From JAAYCI01 sp964370295 (lineage in GTDB: Bacteria > Bacillota > Clostridia > Oscillospirales > Ruminococcaceae), in NCBI GenBank assembly GCA_964370295.1, contig CAYJIR010000006.1, positions 21,716-85,715 on the forward strand: a stretch of 64,000 nt of DNA. Direction: 5' to 3'. Positions within the stretch are counted from its first letter, which is position 1. Each line of letters starts with the position of its first letter. This document shows, in pieces, positions 16,979-25,918 of the stretch. Below the pieces are notes generated by a model, which did no database searches, was not told where the DNA came from, and was given only the letters and a program-made list of their open reading frames with translations. A program made the translations under genes and the position numbers.

Positions 16979-18100
16979 ATGCAAGTTGATTTGAAAGGTC
17001 GCCACTTTTTAGCACTGGAGGATTTCACCCCCGAAGAATTGCGGTATCTATTGGATCTTGCAGCAAAACTGAAGAAGGAAAAGAAAGAGGGAATTTCGCA
17101 AAGAAAATATCCGGGAAAAAATCTTCTCATGCTTTTTGAAATGGAATCAACACGCACACGTTGTTCTTTTGAAACTTCGGGCTGCGATTTGGGAATGGGA
17201 ACTACCTATTTATCAAATTCACACTTTGGAGCCAAAGAAACCGTGAAAGATTCTATGAGAGTTTTTTCCGGCATGTATGATGCCATTGCCTACCGTGGAA
17301 CAGAACATGAGCAACTGGTGAAAATGGCAAATGAGTGCACAATTCCGGTTATCAATGGATTTACAAAACACCAGCATCCCACGCAGATGTTGGCCGACTT
17401 TATGACTTTGGACGAAGTATGGGGAAGAGAGGGCTACAAAGGCAAGACCATGTGCTATGTTGGCCGCGGCGGCGCTGCCTGTGCAGTTTCGTATGGTGTT
17501 GCCTGTGCCATGCTTGGTATGAACTTTAAATATGTTACCACTTTTATGTCGCTGACAGATGCCATTGCAACGCTTAGCCCCGATGAGCAAGAGCGTTACC
17601 ATAAAGAAATTGAACGTGGCAGCATTCCAGACCGTGAATATGCCTATTTCAGTGATGAACAACAGAGCCTAATTGAATCGTTGTTTGTAAAATATAATCC
17701 ACAGTGCTCTTTTGAGGTTACAGACAACTTGGATGCCGTAAAAGATGCCGATGTGTTGACAACCGAAAACTGGGGATTTTTTACGAATGGTGTGGATGCT
17801 TGGTTGCCGGGTATCGTGCGTTATGCCCCCTACCAAGTAAACCGGGCACTGCTGGATAGAACCGAAAATTCAAATGTCATCGTTATGCACATGCTTCCCT
17901 CTACACACAACTGTGACCACACGGCCGGTAAAACGCTGATGGAAGCCATGACAGATCCGAAGCTTCGTGAGTTTCTAAGCGGTGGTTTTGAGGTGACCGA
18001 CGAGGTGTTCGAAGCAAATGCTGAGGTAATCTTTAGAGAGGCCGAAAACCGTCAACATTCTATAAAGGCAGTTCTGGATGCAGTGTTGGGATATTCGTAA
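16979..18100 (+). CDS. Atypical ornithine/putrescine-carbamoyltransferase-like enzyme
   Basis: A member of the aspartate/ornithine carbamoyltransferase superfamily, 373 residues against about 310-340 for the usual enzymes. The carbamoyl-phosphate site is intact: STRTR at 57-61 and HPTQ at 133-136. The second-substrate side is not standard. The HCLP motif is HMLP (304-307), and the position of the ornithine SMG loop reads DADVLTTENWG (256-266) with no SMG. An insert of about 25 residues (200-225) is also present. GGAGG precedes the ATG. Next to an agmatine-deiminase-family enzyme it could phosphorolyse a carbamoylated amine such as carbamoylputrescine. That assignment is inference; biosynthetic ornithine carbamoyltransferase activity looks unlikely from the altered motifs. 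Confidence 0.75.
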   Translation: MQVDLKGRHFLALEDFTPEELRYLLDLAAKLKKEKKEGISQRKYPGKNLLMLFEMESTRTRCSFETSGCDLGMGTTYLSNSHFGAKETVKDSMRVFSGMYDAIAYRGTEHEQLVKMANECTIPVINGFTKHQHPTQMLADFMTLDEVWGREGYKGKTMCYVGRGGAACAVSYGVACAMLGMNFKYVTTFMSLTDAIATLSPDEQERYHKEIERGSIPDREYAYFSDEQQSLIESLFVKYNPQCSFEVTDNLDAVKDADVLTTENWGFFTNGVDAWLPGIVRYAPYQVNRALLDRTENSNVIVMHMLPSTHNCDHTAGKTLMEAMTDPKLREFLSGGFEVTDEVFEANAEVIFREAENRQHSIKAVLDAVLGYS

Positions 18101-18124
18101 ACATAGAAAGGGGAGGAAAATATT

Positions 18125-19498
18125 ATGGGATATTTGCTTTGTTTGGTTCCAATTTTAGCGGCTTTTATTGTTGTAAGCCTTATAAAACGACCGTTTGAAT
18201 CGGTTATTGTGGGTTTGGTTGTCGGGGTACTTATCCTTGGAATCACCACCGGAGACTATAATTTTCCAGCTCTATTCGTCTCGATAATCAGTGCCGAAAC
18301 TGCAGATGCCGGTACAGTTTGGGTTATTATATTCACGCTTTTGATAGGTATTTTTGTTGAAATTATAGATGCTTCTAAGGCTACAGCAGCTTTAAGCTCA
18401 CTTGTTACAAGAAAATCACTTTCTGAAAAAAGGACCCTTTTGTCTGTGTTAACAATGGGAGTTCTTGTGTATCCCGATGAATTTTTAAAGGGCATCGTTT
18501 TGTGCTCTTATGGTAAAGATATCGGGCGCAAAAGTCGTGTTTCCATGTCTTCTATCAGCCTTTGCATTATCGCAATTTGTATTCCCCTCACCGTTGTCAT
18601 GCCATTCACCACATATTCTACATATTTCGCGCAGTTGCTATCTTCCTTTGGTCTCAGCGAAAACTATACCATGGACTATATCACAAAAGTAATTCCATTT
18701 TTATTCTTTCCCATTGCGCTTGTTGTTATCATCTTTCTTTTTGCTTTTGGCATAATACCCAAGATTGGTGTTGTAAAAAAAGATGCCGAGGCAATAAAGA
18801 ATGGAACCTACAACTATGAAGGCATTTACGGAAAAGAGATAGCGGCAGCGGAGGACGCCCCCGCAAAAGATAGTTCCAAAAAAGCAGCTAGCCCTATCGA
18901 TTTTGCAGTGCCCTTGATTGTTCTTGTGGTGACTTCTCTTTTCTACGGTGGAGATTTGCTTGTTAGCTTATGCATCACATTGGTTGTCATGTTTGTGTGG
19001 TTTTTGGCCAGAAAAATACTCACTTTTGCAGAGTTTATGGATGCCTTCTTCCGTGGTATGAATAGCATGCTAAAACCCACGGCTTATCTTGTTTTAGGAT
19101 TTGCCATGACAGGTCTTGTTGACCAAATTGGTTTTCCCGAACTGGTTAGTGTTGTCACCTCTTGGATGGCACCGGCAGTATTCCTGCCCTTTATATTTGT
19201 GACTGCCGCTATATTTGGAATGCTGACAGGTATGCTTTGGCCAACTACCAGTTTGTTCTTGGCCGCTTGCCTGCCTATATCAGAAACGATCGGAATCAGC
19301 CCGTTCATCCTAGCTGCGACATTGTTTTCAAGCGCGGCTCTAGCTTCCGTATTAAGCCCCCGTGGTTCATTGATTATGCTTATCAGCCAAGAACTAAAAA
19401 CAGATGTTGTGCACGAAATGAAAATCATTCGTCCTTACACTTTAATGGCGGGCGGAATTGCCACTATCGCTTACCTTTTGGTTGGATTTATGGTATAA
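18125..19498 (+). CDS. NhaC-like antiporter-family membrane protein
   Basis: A 457-residue polytopic membrane protein with about 11-12 hydrophobic segments and one polar loop (residues about 215-255) rich in Lys, Glu and Ala. Overall layout and segments such as PFESVIVGLVVGVLILG and SVLSPRGSLIMLIS recall the NhaC/ion-transporter superfamily. The usual Asp-rich FDDY-type motif reads VYPDEFLKG here. Members include Na+/H+ and substrate/product antiporters. It sits between a carbamoyltransferase and a deiminase gene, so substrate/product exchange (for example guanidine-type substrate for amine product) is plausible but unproven. GGGGAGG precedes the ATG, 24 bases after the previous stop. Confidence 0.78.
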   Translation: MGYLLCLVPILAAFIVVSLIKRPFESVIVGLVVGVLILGITTGDYNFPALFVSIISAETADAGTVWVIIFTLLIGIFVEIIDASKATAALSSLVTRKSLSEKRTLLSVLTMGVLVYPDEFLKGIVLCSYGKDIGRKSRVSMSSISLCIIAICIPLTVVMPFTTYSTYFAQLLSSFGLSENYTMDYITKVIPFLFFPIALVVIIFLFAFGIIPKIGVVKKDAEAIKNGTYNYEGIYGKEIAAAEDAPAKDSSKKAASPIDFAVPLIVLVVTSLFYGGDLLVSLCITLVVMFVWFLARKILTFAEFMDAFFRGMNSMLKPTAYLVLGFAMTGLVDQIGFPELVSVVTSWMAPAVFLPFIFVTAAIFGMLTGMLWPTTSLFLAACLPISETIGISPFILAATLFSSAALASVLSPRGSLIMLISQELKTDVVHEMKIIRPYTLMAGGIATIAYLLVGFMV

Positions 19499-19527
19499 CA
19501 TGAAATAGGAATGATGAGGTGATCAAA

Positions 19528-20775
19528 ATGAATTATGATAATTTTCGCTACCCGGGAGAATTTGAAAAACAGCAAGCAGTTGTGCTTTGCTGGCCACGTA
19601 TTTCCACCCCTGTGAAAGGGATGCACACATTGTCCGTATTTATCGAGATTGTAAAACATCTTCTGGATGAGGGCGAAGTTTACATCAACTGTGGATATCC
19701 CGGAACCTTAGAATCTTTAAGACAAACACTTGAAGACGCGGGAATAGATGAAAAAAGGATACATATAACACAATTTCCAGACAAAATGAGTTGGGCCAGA
19801 GACTACGGGCCGGATATGTTGACGGATGGACATGGGCATATGCGCCTGGCTAAATTTCGTTTTAATATGTATGGAGAAGGGATTGAAAGCGGCGAAAACT
19901 CTGTGAATTGTGCAAACTTCTCTGCACATATGGCCATAAAAATGGGATGCTGTGATTTTGATGTGGCAAAGCTCATAACAGAAGGTGGAGACAAGGAGTT
20001 TAATGGGGCAGGTATTATGATGGCTTTAGAGAGCTCTGAGGTCAATAAGAGAAATCCCAACTTCACAAAAGCCGAAGTAGAAGAGGAATTTAAACGGATA
20101 TTTAGGCTGGAAAAAGTCATTTGGTTGCCGGATGGCGTGTATGATGATGAGTATACCACTTTGGATATTTTGGACACATTAGAGGATGGAAGCCCTGTCT
20201 ATCGCTGTGGTTCTGCAAATGGACATATAGATGAAATGTGCCGTTTTGTAGACAAAAACACCATATTGTTGGCGGAAGTCTCCGAAGAAGAAGCCGGTGA
20301 ATTGAAGTCTGCCAAGATAAGCAAAGAGCGCCTAGATAAAGCTTATGAGATATTGAAAGAGGCAACGGATGCCGAGGGTAAGCCATTTAAAATACTACGT
20401 ATGCCCATACCCAAGCCTTTCTATATCATGACGACGGAGGATGACTGGTCAAACCGCACCTGGGGAAACCGATTTGCGGACAATGGCGATCTTAATTTGC
20501 TTGACGACGGAACACCGATGCCCTGCGGAAATTTTTTGATGCAACCGGCCATGAGTTATTGCAATTTTCTTATATTCAATCGTAAAGTTTTGGCCCAGGT
20601 CTATTGGGAGCCCGGCCGCTCTGAAAAAATAAAGGCAAAGGATGAAGCTGCCCTTAATGTTTTAAAAGAGGCCTTCCCCGACAGAGAAATCGTGCCCATT
20701 TTGGCAACGGACCTCAATATTCGTGGCGGTGGGATTCATTGTGTCACAAAAAATATAGCGAGCGATGCCATCTAA
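19528..20775 (+). CDS. Agmatine deiminase family (PPAD-type) guanidino-modifying enzyme
   Basis: A 415-residue enzyme of the pentein fold. Family motifs are all present: WARDYGP (around residue 90), TEGGDKEF with its acidic residue, NGHIDEMCRF with the catalytic His, and RGGGIHCVTK with nucleophile Cys405. The family hydrolyses the guanidino group of agmatine or peptidyl arginine to ureido plus ammonia. In a bacterial metabolic cluster agmatine to N-carbamoylputrescine is the most likely reaction. It is about 50 residues longer than common AguA, mainly from an Asp/Glu-rich middle section, so a different guanidino substrate is possible. ATG 19528 follows GAGGTGATC. Last gene of the cluster; a perfect 15-base terminator stem follows. 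Confidence 0.85.
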   Translation: MNYDNFRYPGEFEKQQAVVLCWPRISTPVKGMHTLSVFIEIVKHLLDEGEVYINCGYPGTLESLRQTLEDAGIDEKRIHITQFPDKMSWARDYGPDMLTDGHGHMRLAKFRFNMYGEGIESGENSVNCANFSAHMAIKMGCCDFDVAKLITEGGDKEFNGAGIMMALESSEVNKRNPNFTKAEVEEEFKRIFRLEKVIWLPDGVYDDEYTTLDILDTLEDGSPVYRCGSANGHIDEMCRFVDKNTILLAEVSEEEAGELKSAKISKERLDKAYEILKEATDAEGKPFKILRMPIPKPFYIMTTEDDWSNRTWGNRFADNGDLNLLDDGTPMPCGNFLMQPAMSYCNFLIFNRKVLAQVYWEPGRSEKIKAKDEAALNVLKEAFPDREIVPILATDLNIRGGGIHCVTKNIASDAI

Positions 20776-20800
20776 AAAGAAGTGTCACCTGGTTATAAAA

Positions 20801-20841
20801 ACTAAAAGCCACCCGGTAGATGGATCGGGTGGCTTTTAGTG
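20801..20841 (+). terminator. Terminator of the deiminase cluster
   Basis: ACTAAAAGCCACCCG (20801-20815) pairs perfectly with 20826-20840. The A/T-rich stem ends mean it could work on both strands. Confidence 0.88.
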
Positions 20842-20931
20842 AGTATGAATAATTTACAACGACATAAGTGCATGAAACATGTGCTATGATTTTGTGAGCA
20901 TAGAACTTTTGAAATAGGGATAAATTCCCAG

Positions 20932-21504
20932 TTACGGCTCATAGATAACGGCAAGCATATTAGCGGTTTCTTCCTCCGAATAGGCACCATTCCCATATTT
21001 TTCAATCTCATCGGGTGTAAAAAATTGATGTATATCAAAATCGTGTATTTGCTTAAATCCACACTTTTCATAGGTGTGAATTGCCTGCGGATTTTTTGTC
21101 CAGGGCCGCATTAAAAAGGTATTAATATCAAATTTTTGATGAAGATAGTTCTTCATCATAGAAACTGCTTTGGTTCCAATCCCCTTTCCTGTGTGCTTCT
21201 TGGAGACAAACCAAATGTGAAATTCTACATTGGTGATGGGGGCGTCATGGTAGGTATGATAAAATATGCCCACAATTTCTTTATTATATTCGATAAATAA
21301 ATACTTGTTCAGGCTGTCCCGTTCATTAAAAAATTCTGCTTTTTCGTCTCGAATGTCTTCCCATCTAAAATCAGACAGATTGTTAAACATGGACAAAATA
21401 ATTTCGCTGTCTTCCATGCTTAAGTCATAGAGTAAACGACGATCTGATTCTTGGGCAAAAAGCATTGTAAGTTCTCCGTTGGAGACACATTCTTTTCTTT
21501 TCAT
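20932..21504 (-). CDS. GNAT-family N-acetyltransferase
   Basis: A 190-residue acetyl-CoA-dependent acetyltransferase. The GNAT core is seen in YLFIEYNKEIVGIFYH (beta 2-3), VEFHIWFV, the acetyl-CoA pyrophosphate loop KKHTGKGIGTKAV, and RPWTKNPQAIHTYEKCGF near the end, the usual N-A-I-x-x-Y-x-K-x-G-F motif. I place the start at the ATG complementary to 21502-21504 behind AGGATGTGG, though a downstream Met is possible. Substrate unknown; homologues include aminoglycoside and small-molecule acetyltransferases. It stands alone on the minus strand next to a repeat element, and its AT-rich codon use resembles the neighbouring accessory cluster. Confidence 0.85.
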   Translation of the reverse strand: MKRKECVSNGELTMLFAQESDRRLLYDLSMEDSEIILSMFNNLSDFRWEDIRDEKAEFFNERDSLNKYLFIEYNKEIVGIFYHTYHDAPITNVEFHIWFVSKKHTGKGIGTKAVSMMKNYLHQKFDINTFLMRPWTKNPQAIHTYEKCGFKQIHDFDIHQFFTPDEIEKYGNGAYSEEETANMLAVIYEP

Positions 21505-21642
21505 AAGGCCACATCCTATTCTAGGTGATAAATGATAATAAACTTTATATAAAGAAAGTTCAGAGTTACTTGACACATTTCTTTTCAGTATACCATTGTC
21601 ATTTAAAACCCACAAGAACGATTTTATTCCATGTAATGATTT

Positions 21643-21782
21643 TAAGGCTCACTGAACAAACAAAAACCTTGCACTCCACTGTGTTTTCGCTTTTTCATTT
21701 AAGAGGCGAAAACACAGTGGAGTGCATCAAAATATGCGGTGGGGCTGAATGAACCCTTCCGGGGTTCATTCAGTAGGCATTA
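21643..21782. repeat. Hairpin-rich repeat element, compact copy
   Basis: A 140-base element bounded by imperfect inverted ends: TAAGGCTCACTGAACAAA (21643-21660) and TTCATTCAGTAGGCATTA (21765-21782). Inside are a perfect 21-base hairpin, TGCACTCCACTGTGTTTTCG and its complement, and a second hairpin CTGAATGAACCC/GGGGTTCATTCAG. Long stretches match the element at 63739-63995. It has no reading frame, so it resembles a MITE or REP-type repeat. Confidence 0.8.
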
Positions 21783-21914
21783 TTTTATAATAAAAAGATC
21801 ACTTACAAAGCAATCCCTCTTACTATAGGATATGATGATCATCCTACAGCAAGAGGGAAGCCACATTAGTTATCGTTTTTTGTGCCATACAGCCACAAGG
21901 ATTTGATAAGTTCG
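21783..21914. other. Spacer with weak hairpin after ilvE
   Basis: CCCTCTT (about 21816) pairs with AAGAGGG (about 21853) around an inner ATGATGATCAT segment. It may end the ilvE transcript, but no T-run follows on the minus strand. Confidence 0.35.
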
Positions 21915-22982
21915 TTATTTAACAGGAATAATCCAGCCTTTTTCATCGGGCAGTTTGCCATATTGAATGCCGGTTAATGTTTCGTACAATTTTGCTGTCA
22001 CATTGCCCATGGTGCCATCACCAATTTTCACGTCTTCGTCTTTGTAGCGGATTTCTTTTACAGGACTTACCACCGCGGCAGTGCCGGTGCCAAATACCTC
22101 TGTTAATTTTCCGGCTTTTGCAGCTTCGATTAAAGCATCAATGGTGATTTTTTCTTCTCGTACCGTATATCCCCAGTCTTTCATCAATTCGATGCAACTC
22201 ATACGTGTGATACCCGGCAAGACTGTGCCATCGGCGGGGGCTGTCCAAATTTCACCTTCTAACACGAAAAACACATTCATGCTGCCTACTTCTTCCACAT
22301 AGCGACGCTCCACGCCATCTAGCCACAACACTTGGCTATAACCCAATTCGTGCGCTTTTTCTTGGGCGAGAAGGCCGGTTGCATAGTTGCCACCACATTT
22401 AATATACCCTGTGCCACCCGGTGCCGAGCGTATAAGGTTGTCTTCCACAAATATTTTAACGGGGTTTACGCCTTCGGCATAATAGGGGCCGGAGGGTGCG
22501 CAAATGATAAAAAAGAGATATTCGTCACTGGGCTTTACACCCAAAATTTGCTCGGTAGCAATGGTGCACGGACGGATATACATGCTGGTGTTTTCACTTT
22601 TAGGCACCCAATCAGCATCAACAGAGATTAATGTTTGCACCGCTTGCACAAAATCCTCTTCCGGAATTTCGGGAATACATAAGCGGCGATGTGTGCTGTT
22701 CATGCGCTGTGCATTTTTTTCAGGACGAAACAATTGCACCCCACCATCTTCACGACGGTAGGCTTTCATTCCCTCAAAGCACTCTTGTGCATAATGGAAC
22801 ACAAGGCTTGCAGGGTCCATTTGAAAAGGTTCGTAGGGTACAATTCTGGCATTGTGCCACCCTTGTTTTGCATCATAATTCATCAAAAACATATGGTCAC
22901 TAAATGAGCGGCCAAATCCCAGTTTTGACTCGTCTTGCGGTTTTTTCTTCGGCGTTTTAGTTTTTTGTATTTGAATTTCCAT
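21915..22982 (-). CDS. ilvE: Branched-chain amino acid aminotransferase
   Basis: PLP enzyme of fold type IV interconverting branched-chain 2-keto acids and Leu/Ile/Val with glutamate. The 355-residue length fits the BCAT II subgroup (about 340-360). Motifs include FHYAQECFEGMKAYR, YIRPCTIATEQILGV, the PLP-lysine region GTGYIKCGGNYATGL, and FGTGTAAVVSPVKEI near the C-terminus. TAGGAGGA precedes the ATG. It completes the pathway of the ilv operon at the window start but is transcribed separately from its own promoter. Confidence 0.96.
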   Translation of the reverse strand: MEIQIQKTKTPKKKPQDESKLGFGRSFSDHMFLMNYDAKQGWHNARIVPYEPFQMDPASLVFHYAQECFEGMKAYRREDGGVQLFRPEKNAQRMNSTHRRLCIPEIPEEDFVQAVQTLISVDADWVPKSENTSMYIRPCTIATEQILGVKPSDEYLFFIICAPSGPYYAEGVNPVKIFVEDNLIRSAPGGTGYIKCGGNYATGLLAQEKAHELGYSQVLWLDGVERRYVEEVGSMNVFFVLEGEIWTAPADGTVLPGITRMSCIELMKDWGYTVREEKITIDALIEAAKAGKLTEVFGTGTAAVVSPVKEIRYKDEDVKIGDGTMGNVTAKLYETLTGIQYGKLPDEKGWIIPVK

Positions 22983-23020
22983 TCATTTTCCTCCTAGCCA
23001 TAGTATATACCATATAGTAT

Positions 23021-23049
23021 ATCATAGTATGATTGTGTTTGTATTGCAA
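23021..23049 (-). promoter_or_regulatory. Promoter of ilvE
   Basis: On the minus strand TTGCAA (23044-23049), a 17-base spacer and TATGAT (23021-23026). The early leader is an alternating TATA-rich imperfect inverted repeat (about 22998-23030). Confidence 0.65.
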
Positions 23050-23127
23050 GTGTATCCGTTTTTAATACAGTGTAATCGTTATTTGTACAAACGATAACTG
23101 GATTCAGTTGCCAAGTGTACATGCTAT

Positions 23128-23838
23128 CTACCATTCGCCTGCCAAGGCCATAATGGCGGCAAGTGCGGCAATGGGCGCCGTTTCGCAGCGTAAAATACGT
23201 GAGCCAAGGCCTGCAATGTGACAACCGGATTTTTCGGCCGCTGCAATTTCTTCGTTGGTAAAGCCGCCTTCCGGCCCTGTAATTAAAGCCAAAGAACGCA
23301 AATTAGGAAGACAAGAGGCCAAGTTTGTTTTCCCGCCGGGATGTAACAAAAGCAAACATTCGTTTTGGCGGGCGTGTTCCAGCATGGCATCGAAAGAAAA
23401 AAGCGGCAACACAGTGGGAATTTTTCCACGAGCACTTTGCTTTGCTGCCTCTGTGGCAATGCGCAAAAAACGATCTTGCTTGTCGGTTTTTGGGCGCACA
23501 ACACAGCGACTGGATAGAAAAGGGGCAAGGGAAACGGCCCCAAGTTCTACAGACTTCTGCACCACCCAATCCATCTTATCGCCTTTGCCAAGGGCTACAT
23601 ATAAACTTATTTGTAAGTGGGGCTCCCCCACACTTTCACAACGATCGAGCACTTTGCAGTCAATTTGTTTGGTATGAATATGTTCCACTTGCACAAAATA
23701 ATCGTAACCAGCCCCATCACACAGCCAGAGGGTATCCCCCACTTTTACACGTAACACTTTGGCAAGGTGCATCGCATCAGATCCCGTTATTTGGGCATAA
23801 TTCTCTTTAATCGTGTCAACAAAATAGCGGTTGGCCAT
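23128..23838 (-). CDS. rsmE: 16S rRNA (uracil-1498-N3)-methyltransferase
   Basis: SAM-dependent methyltransferase of the SPOUT (knotted) class that makes m3U1498 in 16S rRNA. The 236-residue product has an N-terminal PUA-like part (HLAKVLRVKVGDTLWLCDG) and the knot motifs ITGPEGGFTNEEIAAAEKSG and GSRILRCETAPIAALAAI. I start at MANRYF behind CGGAGA; the longer frame overlaps prmA. It begins two bases after the prmA stop, a pairing common in Firmicutes. Confidence 0.95.
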   Translation of the reverse strand: MANRYFVDTIKENYAQITGSDAMHLAKVLRVKVGDTLWLCDGAGYDYFVQVEHIHTKQIDCKVLDRCESVGEPHLQISLYVALGKGDKMDWVVQKSVELGAVSLAPFLSSRCVVRPKTDKQDRFLRIATEAAKQSARGKIPTVLPLFSFDAMLEHARQNECLLLLHPGGKTNLASCLPNLRSLALITGPEGGFTNEEIAAAEKSGCHIAGLGSRILRCETAPIAALAAIMALAGEW

Positions 23839-23840
23839 AG

Positions 23841-24767
23841 TTAGTTCTCCGTTTTGGGAAGTCTTGCCATGATGGCCACCCAATCATTTTTATGGCAAAT
23901 TTCAGTGTGTATTAGGCCTGTGTTTTCCAAAGCGGTGCGTACCTCTTCGGCACGCTGTGTTAATACACCGCTGGCGATAAAAAGTCCACCAGGTTCTAAA
24001 AGAGAGGGCAAAGAAGGTGCTAAACGCAGTATTACATCGGCTACAAGATTGGCTGTGATAACAGGATAGCGATCTGATACTGCACTGGCAAGATCTCCTT
24101 CAATTACCTGTAGATGCTCTAACACGCCATTTCTTTGTGCATTTTCTTTTGTGGTGCGCACACAAAGAGGGTCGATATCGATGGCTACAGCATTTTTTGC
24201 ACCAAGCAAAATTGCAGCAATGGCTAAAATACCGCTTCCCGTGCCAATGTCTAAAAGAGTTTCGCCGCCTTGTATCACACGCTCTAAAACTTCCAAACAT
24301 AATAGTGTGGTTTCGTGAGTGCCGGTACCAAAGGCCATGCCGGGGTCAAGATGCAGCTGCACACGCTCGCTGTTGCAAGTTTCCCAAGAGGGAACCACGA
24401 TAAGTTTTTCGCCGATGTTTATGGCATGGTAATATTGTTTCCAGGCGTTTTCCCAGTCCTCTTGTTGAACTTGTTGTGAAGAAAAACGGTAGCGCAAACC
24501 TGTTGCAGCAAAACGGCTGTGAAGCTGCTCGGCCAAATATCCCGGAGGGTCTTCAGGCGAAAGATAAATGTGAAACCTAACAATATCTTTTGGTTTCTCT
24601 AAAAGGGCTTCTTCAATTAAATCCACATGAGCAATGTCCAGAACATCTTGCTGTAAATTGCCGTAGTCTTCTATAGCAAATCCATTGTCTGCTAGACTGG
24701 TTATAATATCACCTGCCTGAGAGCTATCGTCTTTGTGTACTTCAACACTTAATTCTGTCCACTCCAC
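23841..24767 (-). CDS. prmA: Ribosomal protein L11 methyltransferase
   Basis: Trimethylates residues of ribosomal protein L11 using SAM. The 308-residue protein has the usual N-terminal substrate domain followed by a class I methyltransferase: FGTGTHETTLLCLEVLE, LDIGTGSGILAIAA (motif I), AVAIDIDPLCVRTTKENA and ITANLVADVILRLAP. It lies directly upstream of rsmE, probably in one transcript that also includes the lipoprotein gene 24 bases further upstream. Confidence 0.95.
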   Translation of the reverse strand: MEWTELSVEVHKDDSSQAGDIITSLADNGFAIEDYGNLQQDVLDIAHVDLIEEALLEKPKDIVRFHIYLSPEDPPGYLAEQLHSRFAATGLRYRFSSQQVQQEDWENAWKQYYHAINIGEKLIVVPSWETCNSERVQLHLDPGMAFGTGTHETTLLCLEVLERVIQGGETLLDIGTGSGILAIAAILLGAKNAVAIDIDPLCVRTTKENAQRNGVLEHLQVIEGDLASAVSDRYPVITANLVADVILRLAPSLPSLLEPGGLFIASGVLTQRAEEVRTALENTGLIHTEICHKNDWVAIMARLPKTEN

Positions 24768-24791
24768 TTGTTATCCCTCTTTCTGCAAAGT

Positions 24792-25886
24792 TTACGGCAA
24801 ACGGTCTAAATTGCTGTATGCAGGAAATTCAATTCCCTCGCTTTCAAACAACAACTGGCCATTTCCCGAATAAAATTGTAACAAAATACCAATGGACTCT
24901 ACAGATTCTACCCCAGCAGGGTGAATGTCCTCGTTTAGAATGAGTAAAGTTTGTTCGCCGTATGCGCCGGCGGCAAGCGATAGCTCGAACGAAGCAGGGT
25001 TGCGCGTGGCCTTACCATTAACAAGGGTGTAGTTGCATCGCACCAGAACAGGTTCGTCTAAATGGTTTTGCACACCGACCGGCAAAGACAAGCCTGTGCT
25101 ACCAACCACGAGGCTGTATACGCCCACGCTGTATTGGTTTTCTTGTACAAATTGTTGGCCATCTATATGTGCGCTGGAAAAAGGGCTCATGTCATTGACA
25201 GAAAAAAGTATATCCACAATATGGTCGTCTTGTATTTGAACGGTTAAATCATGACGCAATATAGTATGTGCTTGGTAATATCTATTTTCCTCTAAAGCCT
25301 GTTGTACTAAATGAGGGGTATAAACAATCTCATCATCAATAACATATAAAGAAAATATTGCTTCGTGTGTCTCTGTGGCAAGGGTGCTATTCAAATAGGC
25401 TTCATAGTCATCGAAAGGAACCGGGTGGTTTGAAGAGTCTGCCTCGTATATTTCAAGGGGGACGTCCCGATACAAGTCGGCTATTTTTTGCACACTGTCA
25501 TTTAAAGATAAATTGCGGATAGTAGAAATTTCCAGCGGATCTAAGCGGTTTATCTCTGCATTGTGTGCGAATGAAAAAGTCCAAAATGTGACATCGGCCG
25601 GGTTAAGCACGGCTCGGCCATCTATGCATACGAGGAAATCTTGCAATTGCAACGGTTCGGGTTCGGTGGCCGCTGGTGTCGGTTGTAAGGCAGAGCTACT
25701 AGAGGATGAGGTGCTGCTGTTTGTAGTGGTGTCTTCGGAAAGTGAGGAAATAGGCTCATTTGGCAAGGAGGTAAAAGCCGTGGATGTCGCCTCGGAAGAA
25801 CTTGAAGCGGGCTGTGTGCAGCCCATTAAAAATAAAGCGGCAAGAGTGGCTGATGCCAAACCAATCATAGTGTATTTCTGTTGCAC
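24792..25886 (-). CDS. Lipoprotein of unknown function
   Basis: A 364-residue secreted lipoprotein. The N-terminus has a short positive patch, a hydrophobic core and the lipobox LMGC (Cys around residue 23), followed by a Ser/Thr-rich low-complexity linker (residues about 27-75). The rest is acidic, without Cys, and looks like one or two beta-rich extracellular domains; I recognise no family. The start is GTG (complement of 25884-25886), seven bases after AAGGAG. It is followed by prmA-rsmE with little spacing, which may reflect chance operon placement rather than shared function. Confidence 0.8.
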   Translation of the reverse strand: MQQKYTMIGLASATLAALFLMGCTQPASSSSEATSTAFTSLPNEPISSLSEDTTTNSSTSSSSSSALQPTPAATEPEPLQLQDFLVCIDGRAVLNPADVTFWTFSFAHNAEINRLDPLEISTIRNLSLNDSVQKIADLYRDVPLEIYEADSSNHPVPFDDYEAYLNSTLATETHEAIFSLYVIDDEIVYTPHLVQQALEENRYYQAHTILRHDLTVQIQDDHIVDILFSVNDMSPFSSAHIDGQQFVQENQYSVGVYSLVVGSTGLSLPVGVQNHLDEPVLVRCNYTLVNGKATRNPASFELSLAAGAYGEQTLLILNEDIHPAGVESVESIGILLQFYSGNGQLLFESEGIEFPAYSNLDRLP

Positions 25887-25918
25887 AGGCCATCTCCTTT
25901 ATAGGATACTGTAAAACT

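Noticed and set aside
16979..18100. Biosynthetic ornithine carbamoyltransferase (argF)
   Set aside because: SMG loop missing, HCLP changed to HMLP, extra length and a catabolic-looking neighbourhood; argH lies far away at 62282.
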